64,000 nucleotides of DNA from an uncultured Desulfuromusa sp. (GTDB taxonomy: Bacteria; Desulfobacterota; Desulfuromonadia; Desulfuromonadales; Geopsychrobacteraceae), in contig NZ_OY776574.1 of NCBI RefSeq assembly GCF_963675815.1, positions 1,172,001 through 1,236,000 of the forward strand, written 5' to 3'. The translations under genes and the position numbers were made by a program. Numbering within the stretch: the stretch's first letter is position 1; every line of letters starts with the position of its first letter. The notes beneath the pieces are model-generated. The model had not been told where the DNA came from, searched no databases, and saw only the letters and a program-made list of their open reading frames with translations. Shown piece after piece: positions 16,475-23,285 of the stretch.

Positions 16475-16647
16475 TATTTTTTCTCCTTTCCCTGGGCCGG
16501 TTGACGCGCGAGAATTCGCAGCACTTTTCCGGATCCTTTGATAAATTTGCTGTTTTTCAGTTTTGGGTGTCTGGTCACAACAACGGTGCCGATTGTCAGG
16601 ACTGCACCCGAAATCAGATAAATTGCTGTGCTGAGATCAATTTCCAT
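16474..16647 (-). CDS. Small single-pass membrane protein (57 aa), possible holin-like
   Basis: A 57-residue ORF. The minus strand has a near-perfect ribosome site AGGAGG 6 bases before ATG at 16647, and the TAA at 16474-16476 shares a base with the lipoprotein ATG. The protein has an N-terminal acidic residue, one membrane helix (residues about 6-25, STAIYLISGAVLTIGTVVV) and a basic C-terminal tail (KLKNSKFIKGSGKVLRIL). Its place beside the amidase gene suggests a lysis role, but the family is not recognised. Confidence 0.7.
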   Translation of the reverse strand: MEIDLSTAIYLISGAVLTIGTVVVTRHPKLKNSKFIKGSGKVLRILARQPAQGKEKK

Positions 16648-16655
16648 GTGGCCTC

Positions 16656-17042
16656 CTAGTAATCGCTGCCAACGCCGAACATGGCGCCAATCCGCACCCC
16701 GGAAAAGCCCTTAACCTGCTCCCATTTGGTGCCACCCTTGCCAACATCGACGCGGAAACGTTTATCCGCAAAGGCGCGTTGTTCTTTAGAGGTTGCCTTT
16801 TCACAGCGCCAGTCATGGCGACAGGTTGCAATTGGGTGTTTCCACTTGGGGAAATTGAGAATCAAAACTTTTGCAAAGATTCCGCTGCTGGCCCCGTTCC
16901 AGCGGAAACCAACCGGAATCATGCCGTTGCCGCAGGGCAGCGGTTGTGTCAGTTCCAGGACATCGAGCTTACCGGGAACCGAGCGCATATAAATGCGGCC
17001 ATCCCAGCCGGTTTCGATATCATCAATAAAAAAATTGGTCAT
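16656..17042 (-). CDS. DUF1353 phage protein
   Basis: A 128-residue protein starting MTNFFIDDIETGWDGRIYM, in an ATGA overlap with the amidase stop. The segment VGFRWNGASSGIFAKVLILNFPKWKHPIATCRHDWRCEKA is the DUF1353 signature, found in many phages beside lysis genes. The family is thought to have a peptidase or envelope-related role but is not characterised. Confidence 0.83.
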   Translation of the reverse strand: MTNFFIDDIETGWDGRIYMRSVPGKLDVLELTQPLPCGNGMIPVGFRWNGASSGIFAKVLILNFPKWKHPIATCRHDWRCEKATSKEQRAFADKRFRVDVGKGGTKWEQVKGFSGVRIGAMFGVGSDY

Positions 17043-17608
17043 AGCGTTTCCTTCCAAGCCAGTAAGCCGCTCGTCAGTGCCAGGGAGATCATGAGCGGGG
17101 TTGATTCCTGCAGCAGCCAGGCGCGTTCTTCGTCGTTGCTGAGGAAGCCCATCTCAACCAATGCGGCGGCGCAATCAGTCTCTGTTAAAACGTAAAAATG
17201 AGCCTCTTTGTCGGGGTCGTCATCGCTAAAGTCAGTCCGAAAAACAGAATCGGGAAAACTGAACTTGAGGCTGTCAATCAGGCAGGTTGCAGCAAAGTCA
17301 GATTCTGTTTGACCGGGTGAGGTAAAGACCTCGATCCCGTTTGCTCCAGGTGAAGATGCCGAATTGCAATGCAAACTCAAAAACAGATCTGGCCGGATAT
17401 CGTCGGAGATCTGGACGCGGGTGGCCAGTGAGACGCTTTGATCAAAATAGCGTGTGTAGTGGACGTCGAAACGCTCAGAAAAAAGCATCGGACCAAGCTG
17501 CTGGGCGACACGCAAATTGATTGAGGCTTCGGTGTGCCCGGCAGCAACAGCACCGGGGTCGGTACCGCCGTGACCTGGATCGATTAAAATGAGTGGTCGC
17601 TTTTTCAT
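17039..17608 (-). CDS. N-acetylmuramoyl-L-alanine amidase (phage endolysin)
   Basis: A 189-residue Amidase_3 enzyme: ILIDPGHGGTDPGAV (zinc His), INLRVAQQLGPML (Glu-equivalent position reads N/L, so the middle ligand is less clear), LFLSLHCNSASSPGANGIEVF (zinc His) and ALVEMGFLSNDEER (catalytic Glu). It cleaves the lactyl-amide bond of peptidoglycan and is the lysis enzyme of the prophage. No signal peptide, so it needs a holin. It is the first gene of the late block after the Mor terminator. Confidence 0.9.
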   Translation of the reverse strand: MKKRPLILIDPGHGGTDPGAVAAGHTEASINLRVAQQLGPMLFSERFDVHYTRYFDQSVSLATRVQISDDIRPDLFLSLHCNSASSPGANGIEVFTSPGQTESDFAATCLIDSLKFSFPDSVFRTDFSDDDPDKEAHFYVLTETDCAAALVEMGFLSNDEERAWLLQESTPLMISLALTSGLLAWKETL

Positions 17609-17626
17609 AGTTCCCCTGTGCCTTTG

Positions 17627-17654
17627 CCCGCCGGAAAAGTTTTATTCCGGCGGG
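17627..17654. other. Strong 10-bp stem-loop in the late-operon leader
   Basis: CCCGCCGGAA (17627-17636) pairs perfectly with TTCCGGCGGG (17645-17654) around an 8-base loop, just ahead of the amidase start. No U-run follows on either strand. It probably lies in the 5' leader of late messages, where it could affect stability or antitermination. Confidence 0.45.
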
Positions 17655-17743
17655 GTAGGCTTACGCGTCAAATGTCGCGGATTTATTGTGGTGTCGGGGG
17701 TGATGATATGATCTGGAAGGGATTATTGCTTTTGAAGGATTTC

Positions 17744-17781
17744 AAAAAGAAAAGCCCCGTCTACTGGGATGCGGACAGGGC
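17744..17781 (-). terminator. Rho-independent terminator after mor
   Basis: On the minus strand GCCCTGTC pairs with GACGGGGC (plus-strand arms 17774-17781 and 17754-17761; one G-U pair) and is followed by TTTTCTTTTT. It lies 60 bases after the Mor stop and should end early/middle transcription. A Mor-dependent late promoter is then expected between this point and the amidase gene. Confidence 0.72.
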
Positions 17782-17839
17782 GTCGGGCTGATAGAATTAA
17801 CAGTACAGGGCTATCACAAAACGTGACTCTTGTAAATGA

Positions 17840-18178
17840 TCAACTAAACAACCCCAGCTGATTCCGCTCAAATTCTTCTTGTCTGATACGTGCGACGATA
17901 TTGTATATCTGCCGTTCCGTCATGTCGTATTTTTTCGCCAAGGCTGCATGATTAGTGCCGTTGTACTCTCGGTAAATCTGTCGATCGCGCTGGCTGACCA
18001 GGTGGCGGCGGGGGAAGTAGGCTTGCTGCCCGGCCAGTTCGGTATTGACCAGAATAGCTGTATCCCAGCCGAGCTTCTTTGATTCTGCAATGCCATTTTT
18101 TTCAAACAACTCGGTAAACTTGGCAGCAAGGTCTACGATAACTTCTGGATATTTGTTTTCTGCTAAATTATCCATCAT
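17840..18178 (-). CDS. mor: Mor/C-family transcription activator
   Basis: A 112-residue protein of the Mu Mor/C family: N-terminal dimerisation region (YPEVIVDLAAKFTELFEKNGI), central beta region (GQQAYFPRR) and C-terminal helix-turn-helix (NHAALAKKYDMTERQIYNIVARIRQEE). Mor and C activate the middle and late promoters of Mu. Only one such gene is present here, so it probably controls the late block directly. It is followed by a terminator. ATG at 18178 overlaps the previous stop; ATG at 18175 is also possible. Confidence 0.9.
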   Translation of the reverse strand: MMDNLAENKYPEVIVDLAAKFTELFEKNGIAESKKLGWDTAILVNTELAGQQAYFPRRHLVSQRDRQIYREYNGTNHAALAKKYDMTERQIYNIVARIRQEEFERNQLGLFS

Positions 18179-18588
18179 TCCTCCGGCCCCATCGTCCACA
18201 CGGTAATGTTCTGTTTGTCAGCAACCAGTTTGAGTCGATCCAGATACCGGCTGTCCGATTCCTTCTCCAGGATCAACACCACCCCTGGTTTACTATCGGT
18301 CATATAGCCGTAATACAGTGCCTGACCAATGCTTTCGGCCCACTTGCTGGCAAAGTCAAATTCAACGGCATATTCATCCAGGAGACAATCAACCCGGGTT
18401 GCATCCGGCAGGCGATATTCTGTGATTCCTCTGGCCGCATCACACCAGATCTGCTGGTAATGTTTTTCGTGGTACAAATGAGCTGCACGGGCAGGTAAGA
18501 CCATGGTCAGAATCAGGATAAAAACGCCGACGAGGAACGCAACGGTATAGGCGATTGATTGTACTTTTTCGATTAGCTTATCTTTCAT
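18175..18588 (-). CDS. Hypothetical exported phage protein
   Basis: A 137-residue protein beginning MKDKLIEKVQSIAYTVAFLVGVFILILTMVLPARAA: a hydrophobic helix ending in Ala-x-Ala, so either an uncleaved anchor or a signal peptide. The remainder (YRLPDATRVDCLLDEYAVEFDFASKWAESIGQALYYGYMTDSKPGVVLILE) resembles a small nuclease-like fold seen in phage early regions, but no catalytic set is evident. ATG overlaps the preceding stop. Confidence 0.68.
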   Translation of the reverse strand: MKDKLIEKVQSIAYTVAFLVGVFILILTMVLPARAAHLYHEKHYQQIWCDAARGITEYRLPDATRVDCLLDEYAVEFDFASKWAESIGQALYYGYMTDSKPGVVLILEKESDSRYLDRLKLVADKQNITVWTMGPEE

Positions 18589-19354
18589 AACTTTTCCCCA
18601 TCGTTTTAAAAAATTCTTTGCCTTTTTGAATATCGTCGACCGGTGGCGGCTGGTCCAGCTTTTTCCGCTCTGGCCTGCGGGGCAGGCGAACAAGCAAGTC
18701 TTTTGGTTCCGGCCACTTTTCAAAACGATTTAATAGCTCTTTAAACCCGATTCGAATACGCTTTACATCGGTGTCCTGGACGTTCATTCCGGCTTCTATC
18801 AACATGGTTTCCCAGAGGCTGGCAGTTATGGTGATAGTATCGGCTCCGGGTGCGCCATCTCGTCCGAGTCCAATCATGGCGATAAGACCATCAGCGATTG
18901 AGTTTCGCAACCAGTCATCACCGGCCCACTGTACTAAGGATGCCATACCCTGGGCACGTTTCCCGCGTGGCTGTGGTGTTTGTTGTTGGTCCAGTACCGG
19001 GGCGATCGGATTGACCGCCACAGTTTCCAGCACCCGCTTGAGGTAGTTATGATTTTTCAGCGGACGGATTTCTCCGGCCTGTTGCTTTGCTCGCATCGAT
19101 TCGACAGTTTCTGTCAATGCGATGGCCAGCTGACCATGATCAGCGTTGAGTGCGAGCAGTTGATTGACCAACTTGACGCTGCGGCTGTAGCTGAGATCGC
19201 GCTGAGCTGGGCGAAAAAGACCAAGGTAATGGACAAGCGGTTGCATCAATGGGCCTGTGCTGACAAGTAATCTCAGCAGCTGATGACCAGCTTCATCAGA
19301 AACATACGCTTCAAGGCTGTTAGATGTGTGGCATACGGGGCAACGGAGTTTCAT
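18578..19354 (-). CDS. Conserved Mu-like phage early protein with N-terminal zinc motif
   Basis: A 258-residue protein. It opens with MKLRCPVCHTSNSLEAYVSDEAGHQLLRLL, a CPVC half zinc motif of the kind found at the start of a conserved protein that follows GemA in Mu-like prophages of Proteobacteria. The middle (FRPAQRDLSYSRSVKLVNQLLAL) and the C-terminal basic segment suggest DNA binding. Function not known. Start chosen at 19354 because of the ATGA overlap with gemA. Confidence 0.75.
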   Translation of the reverse strand: MKLRCPVCHTSNSLEAYVSDEAGHQLLRLLVSTGPLMQPLVHYLGLFRPAQRDLSYSRSVKLVNQLLALNADHGQLAIALTETVESMRAKQQAGEIRPLKNHNYLKRVLETVAVNPIAPVLDQQQTPQPRGKRAQGMASLVQWAGDDWLRNSIADGLIAMIGLGRDGAPGADTITITASLWETMLIEAGMNVQDTDVKRIRIGFKELLNRFEKWPEPKDLLVRLPRRPERKKLDQPPPVDDIQKGKEFFKTMGKSYER

Positions 19355-19779
19355 TCGTTTAGATCCCATCCTTCTTTTTTTGCCTGTTTTCGCAACGCTG
19401 TGATAATTTTATAGAGATCAGCATCTTCCACCCAGGTGAGCTTATCAACCTTGCAGATTCTTTTTGCCATGGCGTCACCATATGCCCACGGTTTTCTGCC
19501 GATGGTGAGCAGTGCCTCGATTTTTTCCAACTGGCGTACCCGGCTGCTGTTGCCGTCCATATTGTTTGGTCGTCCTGGGTAGCTCTTCTTTGGCCCTTCT
19601 GCGAGTGACTTCATGTGATCAAGCACCTGGTAGCGCTGCCGCGCAGTGAGATCCCCGGCGGATGATTTGCCGGTAACGACATGCAGCATGGTGCGGTATT
19701 CGTCATCATTCATGCCGAGGTCTTTCTTGGCAATGTGGATACGCGCCAGCTCGGCTTGTCTATTCGGCTTTTTTGCCAT
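19351..19779 (-). CDS. gemA: GemA-like regulatory protein (Mu gp16, DUF1018)
   Basis: A 142-residue protein of the Gp16/GemA family: RQAELARIHIAKKDLGMNDDEYRTMLHVVTGKSSAGDLTARQRYQVLDHM, then the Gly/Arg linker and MAKRICKVDKLTWVEDADLYKIITALRKQAK. In Mu, GemA alters host gene expression and DNA supercoiling. It overlaps a small membrane protein gene upstream by about 20 bases. Confidence 0.88.
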   Translation of the reverse strand: MAKKPNRQAELARIHIAKKDLGMNDDEYRTMLHVVTGKSSAGDLTARQRYQVLDHMKSLAEGPKKSYPGRPNNMDGNSSRVRQLEKIEALLTIGRKPWAYGDAMAKRICKVDKLTWVEDADLYKIITALRKQAKKEGWDLNE

Positions 19780-19957
19780 ACAACACCCCTTTAACGACCG
19801 GATATTTCACCTCGATCGCCTTGCAAACTTGTCCGTAGATCATTCCAAAAACAAAAAACCCGAAAACATCAAGCCACGGAAACAGAATATCAGCTGCGCC
19901 AAAACAGAAAGTTGCAGCAACAAATATTGAGAGTATGTTTTTAGCCTTTTTCCCCAT
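19760..19957 (-). CDS. Small membrane protein
   Basis: A 65-residue protein with two likely membrane segments (NILSIFVAATFCFGAADILFPW and FGFFVFGMIYGQVCKAI). No family recognised. It overlaps gemA and the glycyl-radical mini-protein gene, so it is part of the early operon. Confidence 0.6.
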   Translation of the reverse strand: MGKKAKNILSIFVAATFCFGAADILFPWLDVFGFFVFGMIYGQVCKAIEVKYPVVKGVLYGKKAE

Positions 19958-20099
19958 CTTTAATGCCTTTTACATTGTAGTTTAAACGATCTTTAAACTC
20001 TTCTTTTTTGCCGCGATTCCACTGCTGGACCGGACGGAAAAAACCACAGACGCGGGAGTAGACTTCGGTTGGTGCGGTGCATTTATTCGTTTTTGGCAT
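19941..20099 (-). CDS. Mini-protein with the NrdD glycyl-radical motif
   Basis: A 52-residue protein, MPKTNKCTAPTEVYSRVCGF then FRPVQQWNRGKKEEFKDR. This is almost the exact C-terminal end of class III anaerobic ribonucleotide reductase NrdD, where the Gly of RVCGF/RVxGY carries the stable radical. No NrdD catalytic barrel is encoded next to it. By analogy with GrcA (YfiD), which replaces a broken radical domain in pyruvate formate-lyase, it could serve as a spare radical domain for host NrdD, but this is inference. Upstream ATGs at 20108 and 20141 are alternatives. Confidence 0.68.
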   Translation of the reverse strand: MPKTNKCTAPTEVYSRVCGFFRPVQQWNRGKKEEFKDRLNYNVKGIKDGEKG

Positions 20100-20295
20100 A
20101 ATTGGCATAATCCTTATTCTGGAAATTCTTTTCATAATCACAGATCATGCTGTCATTCGAGCAAAACATGAATCCGGTCGGTTTAACTTTGACCATCCGC
20201 AGCCCACAGTGAGGACATTTTTCGTCGGTCAACTCATGAACACACTCACCACCACCACAGTTCAAAACGTTGCATCTCCATTCTCTCATTCGCAT
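20083..20295 (-). CDS. Small Cys-rich zinc-ribbon-like protein
   Basis: A 70-residue protein with Cys in CNVLNCGGGEC, CPHC and FMFCSNDSMIC, suggesting one or two zinc ribbons. Starting points at 20331 (longer) or 20295 (MRMREWRC, used here) are possible. Its last codons overlap the glycyl-radical mini-gene in another frame. No family recognised. Confidence 0.5.
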   Translation of the reverse strand: MRMREWRCNVLNCGGGECVHELTDEKCPHCGLRMVKVKPTGFMFCSNDSMICDYEKNFQNKDYANYAKNE

Positions 20296-20354
20296 CTCCG
20301 TATGGCGTGTATGGCCATGAGTTATCTCCAAATCTGAAAAGTTCGACTTTCTGA

Positions 20355-20840
20355 TTAAATTTCAGGAACAACAATCCCTTTTTCTTCGAGCAAGCTATCA
20401 AGGTATGGTTTTGCAAATCTCATATCAAGAAACACATTTGCAGCACGCTCCGGCATTGATTCAATCATGTCCTGCATGGCCCATCCCGTCATTTTTGATG
20501 CCATAATAAAAAACCGACTGGGCTTGTCGTCGGAAAGTTGCAATATTCTCCGGCACAATGAGTCCATAAGACCCGATGCGCCGTAAGACCCAATTCCACC
20601 GTAGTCAAACATTAAAATGTCGTAAACTTTTTCACTGTCAAAAACGTCTGCATGGCTTTTTGCGATTTCAATTTCCGGGGACACCCCAAAATAATCCCAA
20701 AATTCCAGTTGTATGCCTCTTGCTTCTTCTTGAGCCTCATCGTAGTTGCCGATCATTGCGCTATCGCACAGATATAATATTTTCACCTTATTAATTGTTT
20801 TTAGTGGGGCTGGGGTTTTTAGTGTCTTTTCAGTTTTCAT
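20355..20840 (-). CDS. Hypothetical phage early protein
   Basis: A 161-residue protein starting MKTEKTLKTPAPLKTINKVKILYLCDSAMIGNYDEAQ, preceded by a GGAG-containing site. Alternating hydrophobic strands (KVKILYLCDS, VYDILMFDYGGIGSYG, SRFFIMASK) suggest an alpha/beta receiver-like or flavodoxin-like fold without an evident active site. Not recognised. Lies in the early operon. Confidence 0.6.
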   Translation of the reverse strand: MKTEKTLKTPAPLKTINKVKILYLCDSAMIGNYDEAQEEARGIQLEFWDYFGVSPEIEIAKSHADVFDSEKVYDILMFDYGGIGSYGASGLMDSLCRRILQLSDDKPSRFFIMASKMTGWAMQDMIESMPERAANVFLDMRFAKPYLDSLLEEKGIVVPEI

Positions 20841-20863
20841 CTCTCCACCTCTGCGTCTCTCCG

Positions 20864-21082
20864 TTAAAATCTCACAGGTTGCAACCAGTCCTGCACTCGC
20901 CCTGCCATCACCTTTTTTTCGATATCGACAAATTTGGAACACTTACCATCGAGACCGATCCAAATCATCAGCGGCCCGTTGATCGGCTGTTGGATCTCCG
21001 GATGCCGACAGGTCCAGACCAGACCGTGAAAACCGGCGTATTTGCACTCCCCACAGGGGAGCGGCTGCTTACCATGTTCCAT
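20864..21082 (-). CDS. Small Cys-rich phage protein
   Basis: A 72-residue protein MEHGKQPLPCGECKYAGFHGLVWTCRHPEIQQ with CGEC and two later Cys (WTC, GKCSKF). The spacing suggests one zinc or iron-sulfur site. Overlaps the next upstream Cys-rich gene by 14 bases. Family unknown. Confidence 0.58.
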   Translation of the reverse strand: MEHGKQPLPCGECKYAGFHGLVWTCRHPEIQQPINGPLMIWIGLDGKCSKFVDIEKKVMAGRVQDWLQPVRF

Positions 21083-21281
21083 CTTTTAACTGATCTACAT
21101 ACTTAGCTTTTGTTCTTCCAACCGCACGGCAACTTTTACAGAGCACGGTGCTCCAATCCGAAGGGGTTTTGTGATAACCGGAAAAAGCTGAATAGTGACA
21201 GTGGCGAACAAGAACAACCCAATTACGCTCATGGACAGGTTTTTTCCGCTCTTCACAATGACACCCGAAAGAAGTCGCCAT
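21069..21281 (-). CDS. Small Cys-rich phage protein
   Basis: A 70-residue protein (MATSFGCHCEERKKPVHERNW; later VRHCHYSAF and LCKSCRAVGR) with a zinc-finger-like set of Cys and His. A GGAG ribosome site lies 9 bases ahead. It was preferred over a longer ORF in another frame (21,095-21,385) because of the metal-binding pattern and the overlap with the next gene. Confidence 0.58.
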   Translation of the reverse strand: MATSFGCHCEERKKPVHERNWVVLVRHCHYSAFSGYHKTPSDWSTVLCKSCRAVGRTKAKYVDQLKDGTW

Positions 21282-21317
21282 CTTCGTGATCTCCGTGTCC
21301 TCCGTGGTTCAGGCTTT

Positions 21318-21356
21318 TTAAAAAGCCCCGGCGGGCTAGGAGGGAACCCGCCGGGT
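21318..21356 (-). terminator. Rho-independent terminator in the early region
   Basis: On the minus strand CCCGGCGGG and CCCGCCGGG form a 9-bp stem followed by GCTTTTT. It is about 200 bases after the stop of the gene at 21,557-21,907 and should reduce read-through into the Cys-rich gene block. Confidence 0.6.
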
Positions 21357-21445
21357 AATCGGTTGATGCTCGTTGGCTGCATCATCAGGATCGAGGCACC
21401 ACCCTCGACCGACCAGTAATCACCTCCCTGCTCGAAATCTCGCTT

Positions 21446-21466
21446 CCCCCCTATAAAATAGGGGGG
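21446..21466. repeat. Perfect palindrome CCCCCCTAT-AAA-ATAGGGGGG
   Basis: A 9-bp perfect inverted repeat followed by attgaggggggt. Short C-run/G-run palindromes with this trailing sequence resemble dispersed intergenic repeats in several proteobacterial genomes. The nearby GCGCTAAAGCGC and GCCGCTGTAAGCGGC hairpins (21,495-21,556) add to the structure. No gene is seen in 21,282-21,556. Confidence 0.5.
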
Positions 21467-21556
21467 ATTGAGGGGGGTCCGGTTTCGCAGTTACGCGCTA
21501 AAGCGCGATTTCAAATGTTTTATCTAAAATTTCAAATCTGCCGCTGTAAGCGGCGG

Positions 21557-21907
21557 CTACTCCACCTCCACAAAAGCTTTCGTATAGCTCGGCTTATAAA
21601 CCGTAACAGTCAGCGGGTTCCCCTGAAAATCTCGGGTCGGCAGCTTCCCGTCGATATCTTTCAGCACGTCCCGCAAAGCATCGATTGTGCAAATGTTTTG
21701 ATGACACTCGACCTCTCCGTCGAGCAATTCAATATTGTCAACCTGGACCTCCCTACCCGCTGCGACCCCTTCCTGGTAAGCTTTGTCACGAACAGCGATC
21801 ATTGTTTCAACAATCTGCCGGGCCCCACCGCAATACATATTTTCGTCAACAACGTTTTTTATAAAGCTGTCATCAAGAACAACTTTTGTGATTGCATCTT
21901 TAGGCAT
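21557..21907 (-). CDS. Hypothetical phage early protein
   Basis: A 116-residue protein starting MPKDAITKVVLDDSFIKNVVDENMYCGGARQIVETMIAV. It has no signal peptide, and no family is recognised. The start used (21,907) lies just inside the end of the Cys-rich gene at 21,900, in keeping with the overlapping early operon. Upstream in-frame ATGs would overlap that gene more deeply. Confidence 0.58.
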   Translation of the reverse strand: MPKDAITKVVLDDSFIKNVVDENMYCGGARQIVETMIAVRDKAYQEGVAAGREVQVDNIELLDGEVECHQNICTIDALRDVLKDIDGKLPTRDFQGNPLTVTVYKPSYTKAFVEVE

Positions 21908-22112
21908 GGGCCACCTTCCTTTCATCATCAACCGATGCAATCTTGGTGATTTTGGCGTGCATGCCACAGCCGGGGCATATCAGCTTTTGTATGATGTGTT
22001 CATTTTCATCGGTGCCCATATAAGTCATTTTATTTCGCTGACGCTGAAACTCTGTGATCGGGCAGGTCTGGTTGTTGCAATGTGCGGTTACCAGGTATTT
22101 TTGCGTTGCCAT
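21900..22112 (-). CDS. Small zinc-finger-like phage protein
   Basis: A 70-residue protein MATQKYLVTAHCNNQTCPITEF with CxxxxC and a later CPGCGMHAK: a four-Cys zinc ribbon. It starts where the DUF2528-like gene stops. Fourth of the small Cys-rich proteins of this early region. Confidence 0.6.
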   Translation of the reverse strand: MATQKYLVTAHCNNQTCPITEFQRQRNKMTYMGTDENEHIIQKLICPGCGMHAKITKIASVDDERKVAHA

Positions 22113-22498
22113 CAGGCCACCTCCTTGATCCGAAAATCTCCAGCGCAAAAACAGATCGGTTCAAAATCGATAATTTTTATTCCCATCGACCCGTCCATTT
22201 TCGGCCACCCCTCGTGAGCGTTGTCATAAAAGTAACTATTCTCCCAATCGAAGGAGAGAATCACACCGTGGATGTTCAGGTTGTCGGCGCACAGCCCTCG
22301 TAAAACGACCTCGCAAAGAGACGTCAATACGGCGTTGAGGATGTTTCCGTCGGCATCAGCCAGACGATCTTCGGCTTCGGACCAAAAATTATTGATCTCG
22401 TGTAGAGCTTCTTCTGTCATGATATTATGATCTATCTCGACGGTGATTGACCCTTCGCCGCAGTTGTAATCAACTGTGTATTTTTTGATATTCGCCAT
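22112..22498 (-). CDS. DUF2528-like phage protein
   Basis: A 128-residue protein MANIKKYTVDYNCGEGSITVEIDHNIMTEEALHEINNFWSEAEDRLADADGNILNAVL. The core HEINNFWSEAEDRLADADGNILNAVL resembles the DUF2528 family found in phages and plasmids; its function is unknown. ATG overlaps the Gam stop as TGATG. Confidence 0.65.
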   Translation of the reverse strand: MANIKKYTVDYNCGEGSITVEIDHNIMTEEALHEINNFWSEAEDRLADADGNILNAVLTSLCEVVLRGLCADNLNIHGVILSFDWENSYFYDNAHEGWPKMDGSMGIKIIDFEPICFCAGDFRIKEVA

Positions 22499-23019
22499 CA
22501 CGCGACCTCCTCAAGTTCAGTTTCATACGGAGTAATGACAAAATCTTCCACCTGAGTAATGCTAACCCCTTGGATCTTTGTTGCTTTATCCTGATCAGCC
22601 AACATGGCTTCTTTGTTGATGTCATCAACAGTGCGGATAAATTGGGTCAGACCCAGTTGCTTGCAGGCGTCAATAATGGCCTCTTTTCCCCGCAGGCTCA
22701 CTTTTGGTGGGCGCATACGCCAGTTGATCTTGCCACTGGCCAGCTGGGCAAATTTGACTTTGCCGTTGTTGGTCAGCTGAGCGCGGTTCGCTTCGCACCA
22801 GATCTGCACCCCCTCACTGAGCTGCTTGATGTCCTGTCCGATGGGCTGTGCTTGTTCTTCATACCGTTGCTTGATCGCGGCTATTTCATCATTCATCGCC
22901 GCCTGGATGCGTTCACGTTCGCGCTGCAAACGCCCCACTTCGGCAATATACTCCACGGTCTCGTCGTGACTTTGCGGGACCTTCAGGCTCACGGCCTGCT
23001 GTTTGACTTTTTTTGCCAT
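22498..23019 (-). CDS. gam: Mu Gam-like host-nuclease inhibitor
   Basis: A 173-residue protein of the Gam_Mu family: a long coiled-coil hairpin (ETVEYIAEVGRLQRERERIQAAMNDEIAAIKQRYEEQAQPIGQDIKQLSEGVQIW) followed by NGKVKFAQLASGKINWRMRPPKVSLRG. Gam is a Ku-like dimer that coats DNA ends and protects infecting DNA from exonucleases. A strong AAGGAG precedes the ATG. In the usual early position after the transposition genes. Confidence 0.92.
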   Translation of the reverse strand: MAKKVKQQAVSLKVPQSHDETVEYIAEVGRLQRERERIQAAMNDEIAAIKQRYEEQAQPIGQDIKQLSEGVQIWCEANRAQLTNNGKVKFAQLASGKINWRMRPPKVSLRGKEAIIDACKQLGLTQFIRTVDDINKEAMLADQDKATKIQGVSITQVEDFVITPYETELEEVA

Positions 23020-23021
23020 TT

Positions 23022-23285
23022 TTATCTCCTTGTTGGGCCTTCAACGGCCAATCCTGCCACCCGCGCAAGGGCGATATCGGCGGCACGTTTTTCGGATTGT
23101 TTACGATGTCGACGGGGGCTGAGCAGCCGAATCTTGGTCGTTTTTTGCTGCGATCTGGGTTGCATCAACAATCTTGTGACGATGACAATCATCATGCCGA
23201 AGATAATGCCGAAGATTATGCAAATCCCCATTAGAGCGGTGGTTTCCGGTGACAGGTGATACCAACTTCGTTCTATAAAGCTCAT
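23022..23285 (-). CDS. Small membrane protein with basic tail
   Basis: An 87-residue protein with one strong membrane helix (residues about 17-40, ALMGICIIFGIIFGMMIVIVTRLLM) and a Lys/Arg-rich C-terminal half. Starts in an ATGA overlap with the HTH gene upstream. No family recognised. Confidence 0.6.
   Translation of the reverse strand: MSFIERSWYHLSPETTALMGICIIFGIIFGMMIVIVTRLLMQPRSQQKTTKIRLLSPRRHRKQSEKRAADIALARVAGLAVEGPTRR

Noticed and set aside
21095..21385. 96-codon ORF in a different minus-strand frame
   Set aside because: Overlaps the Cys-rich gene and the terminator; composition is not protein-like (Pro/Arg-rich start).
22570..23259. 229-codon plus-strand ORF opposite gam and neighbours
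   Set aside because: Overlaps Gam, whose family is clear, and would be the only plus-strand gene in the early operon.
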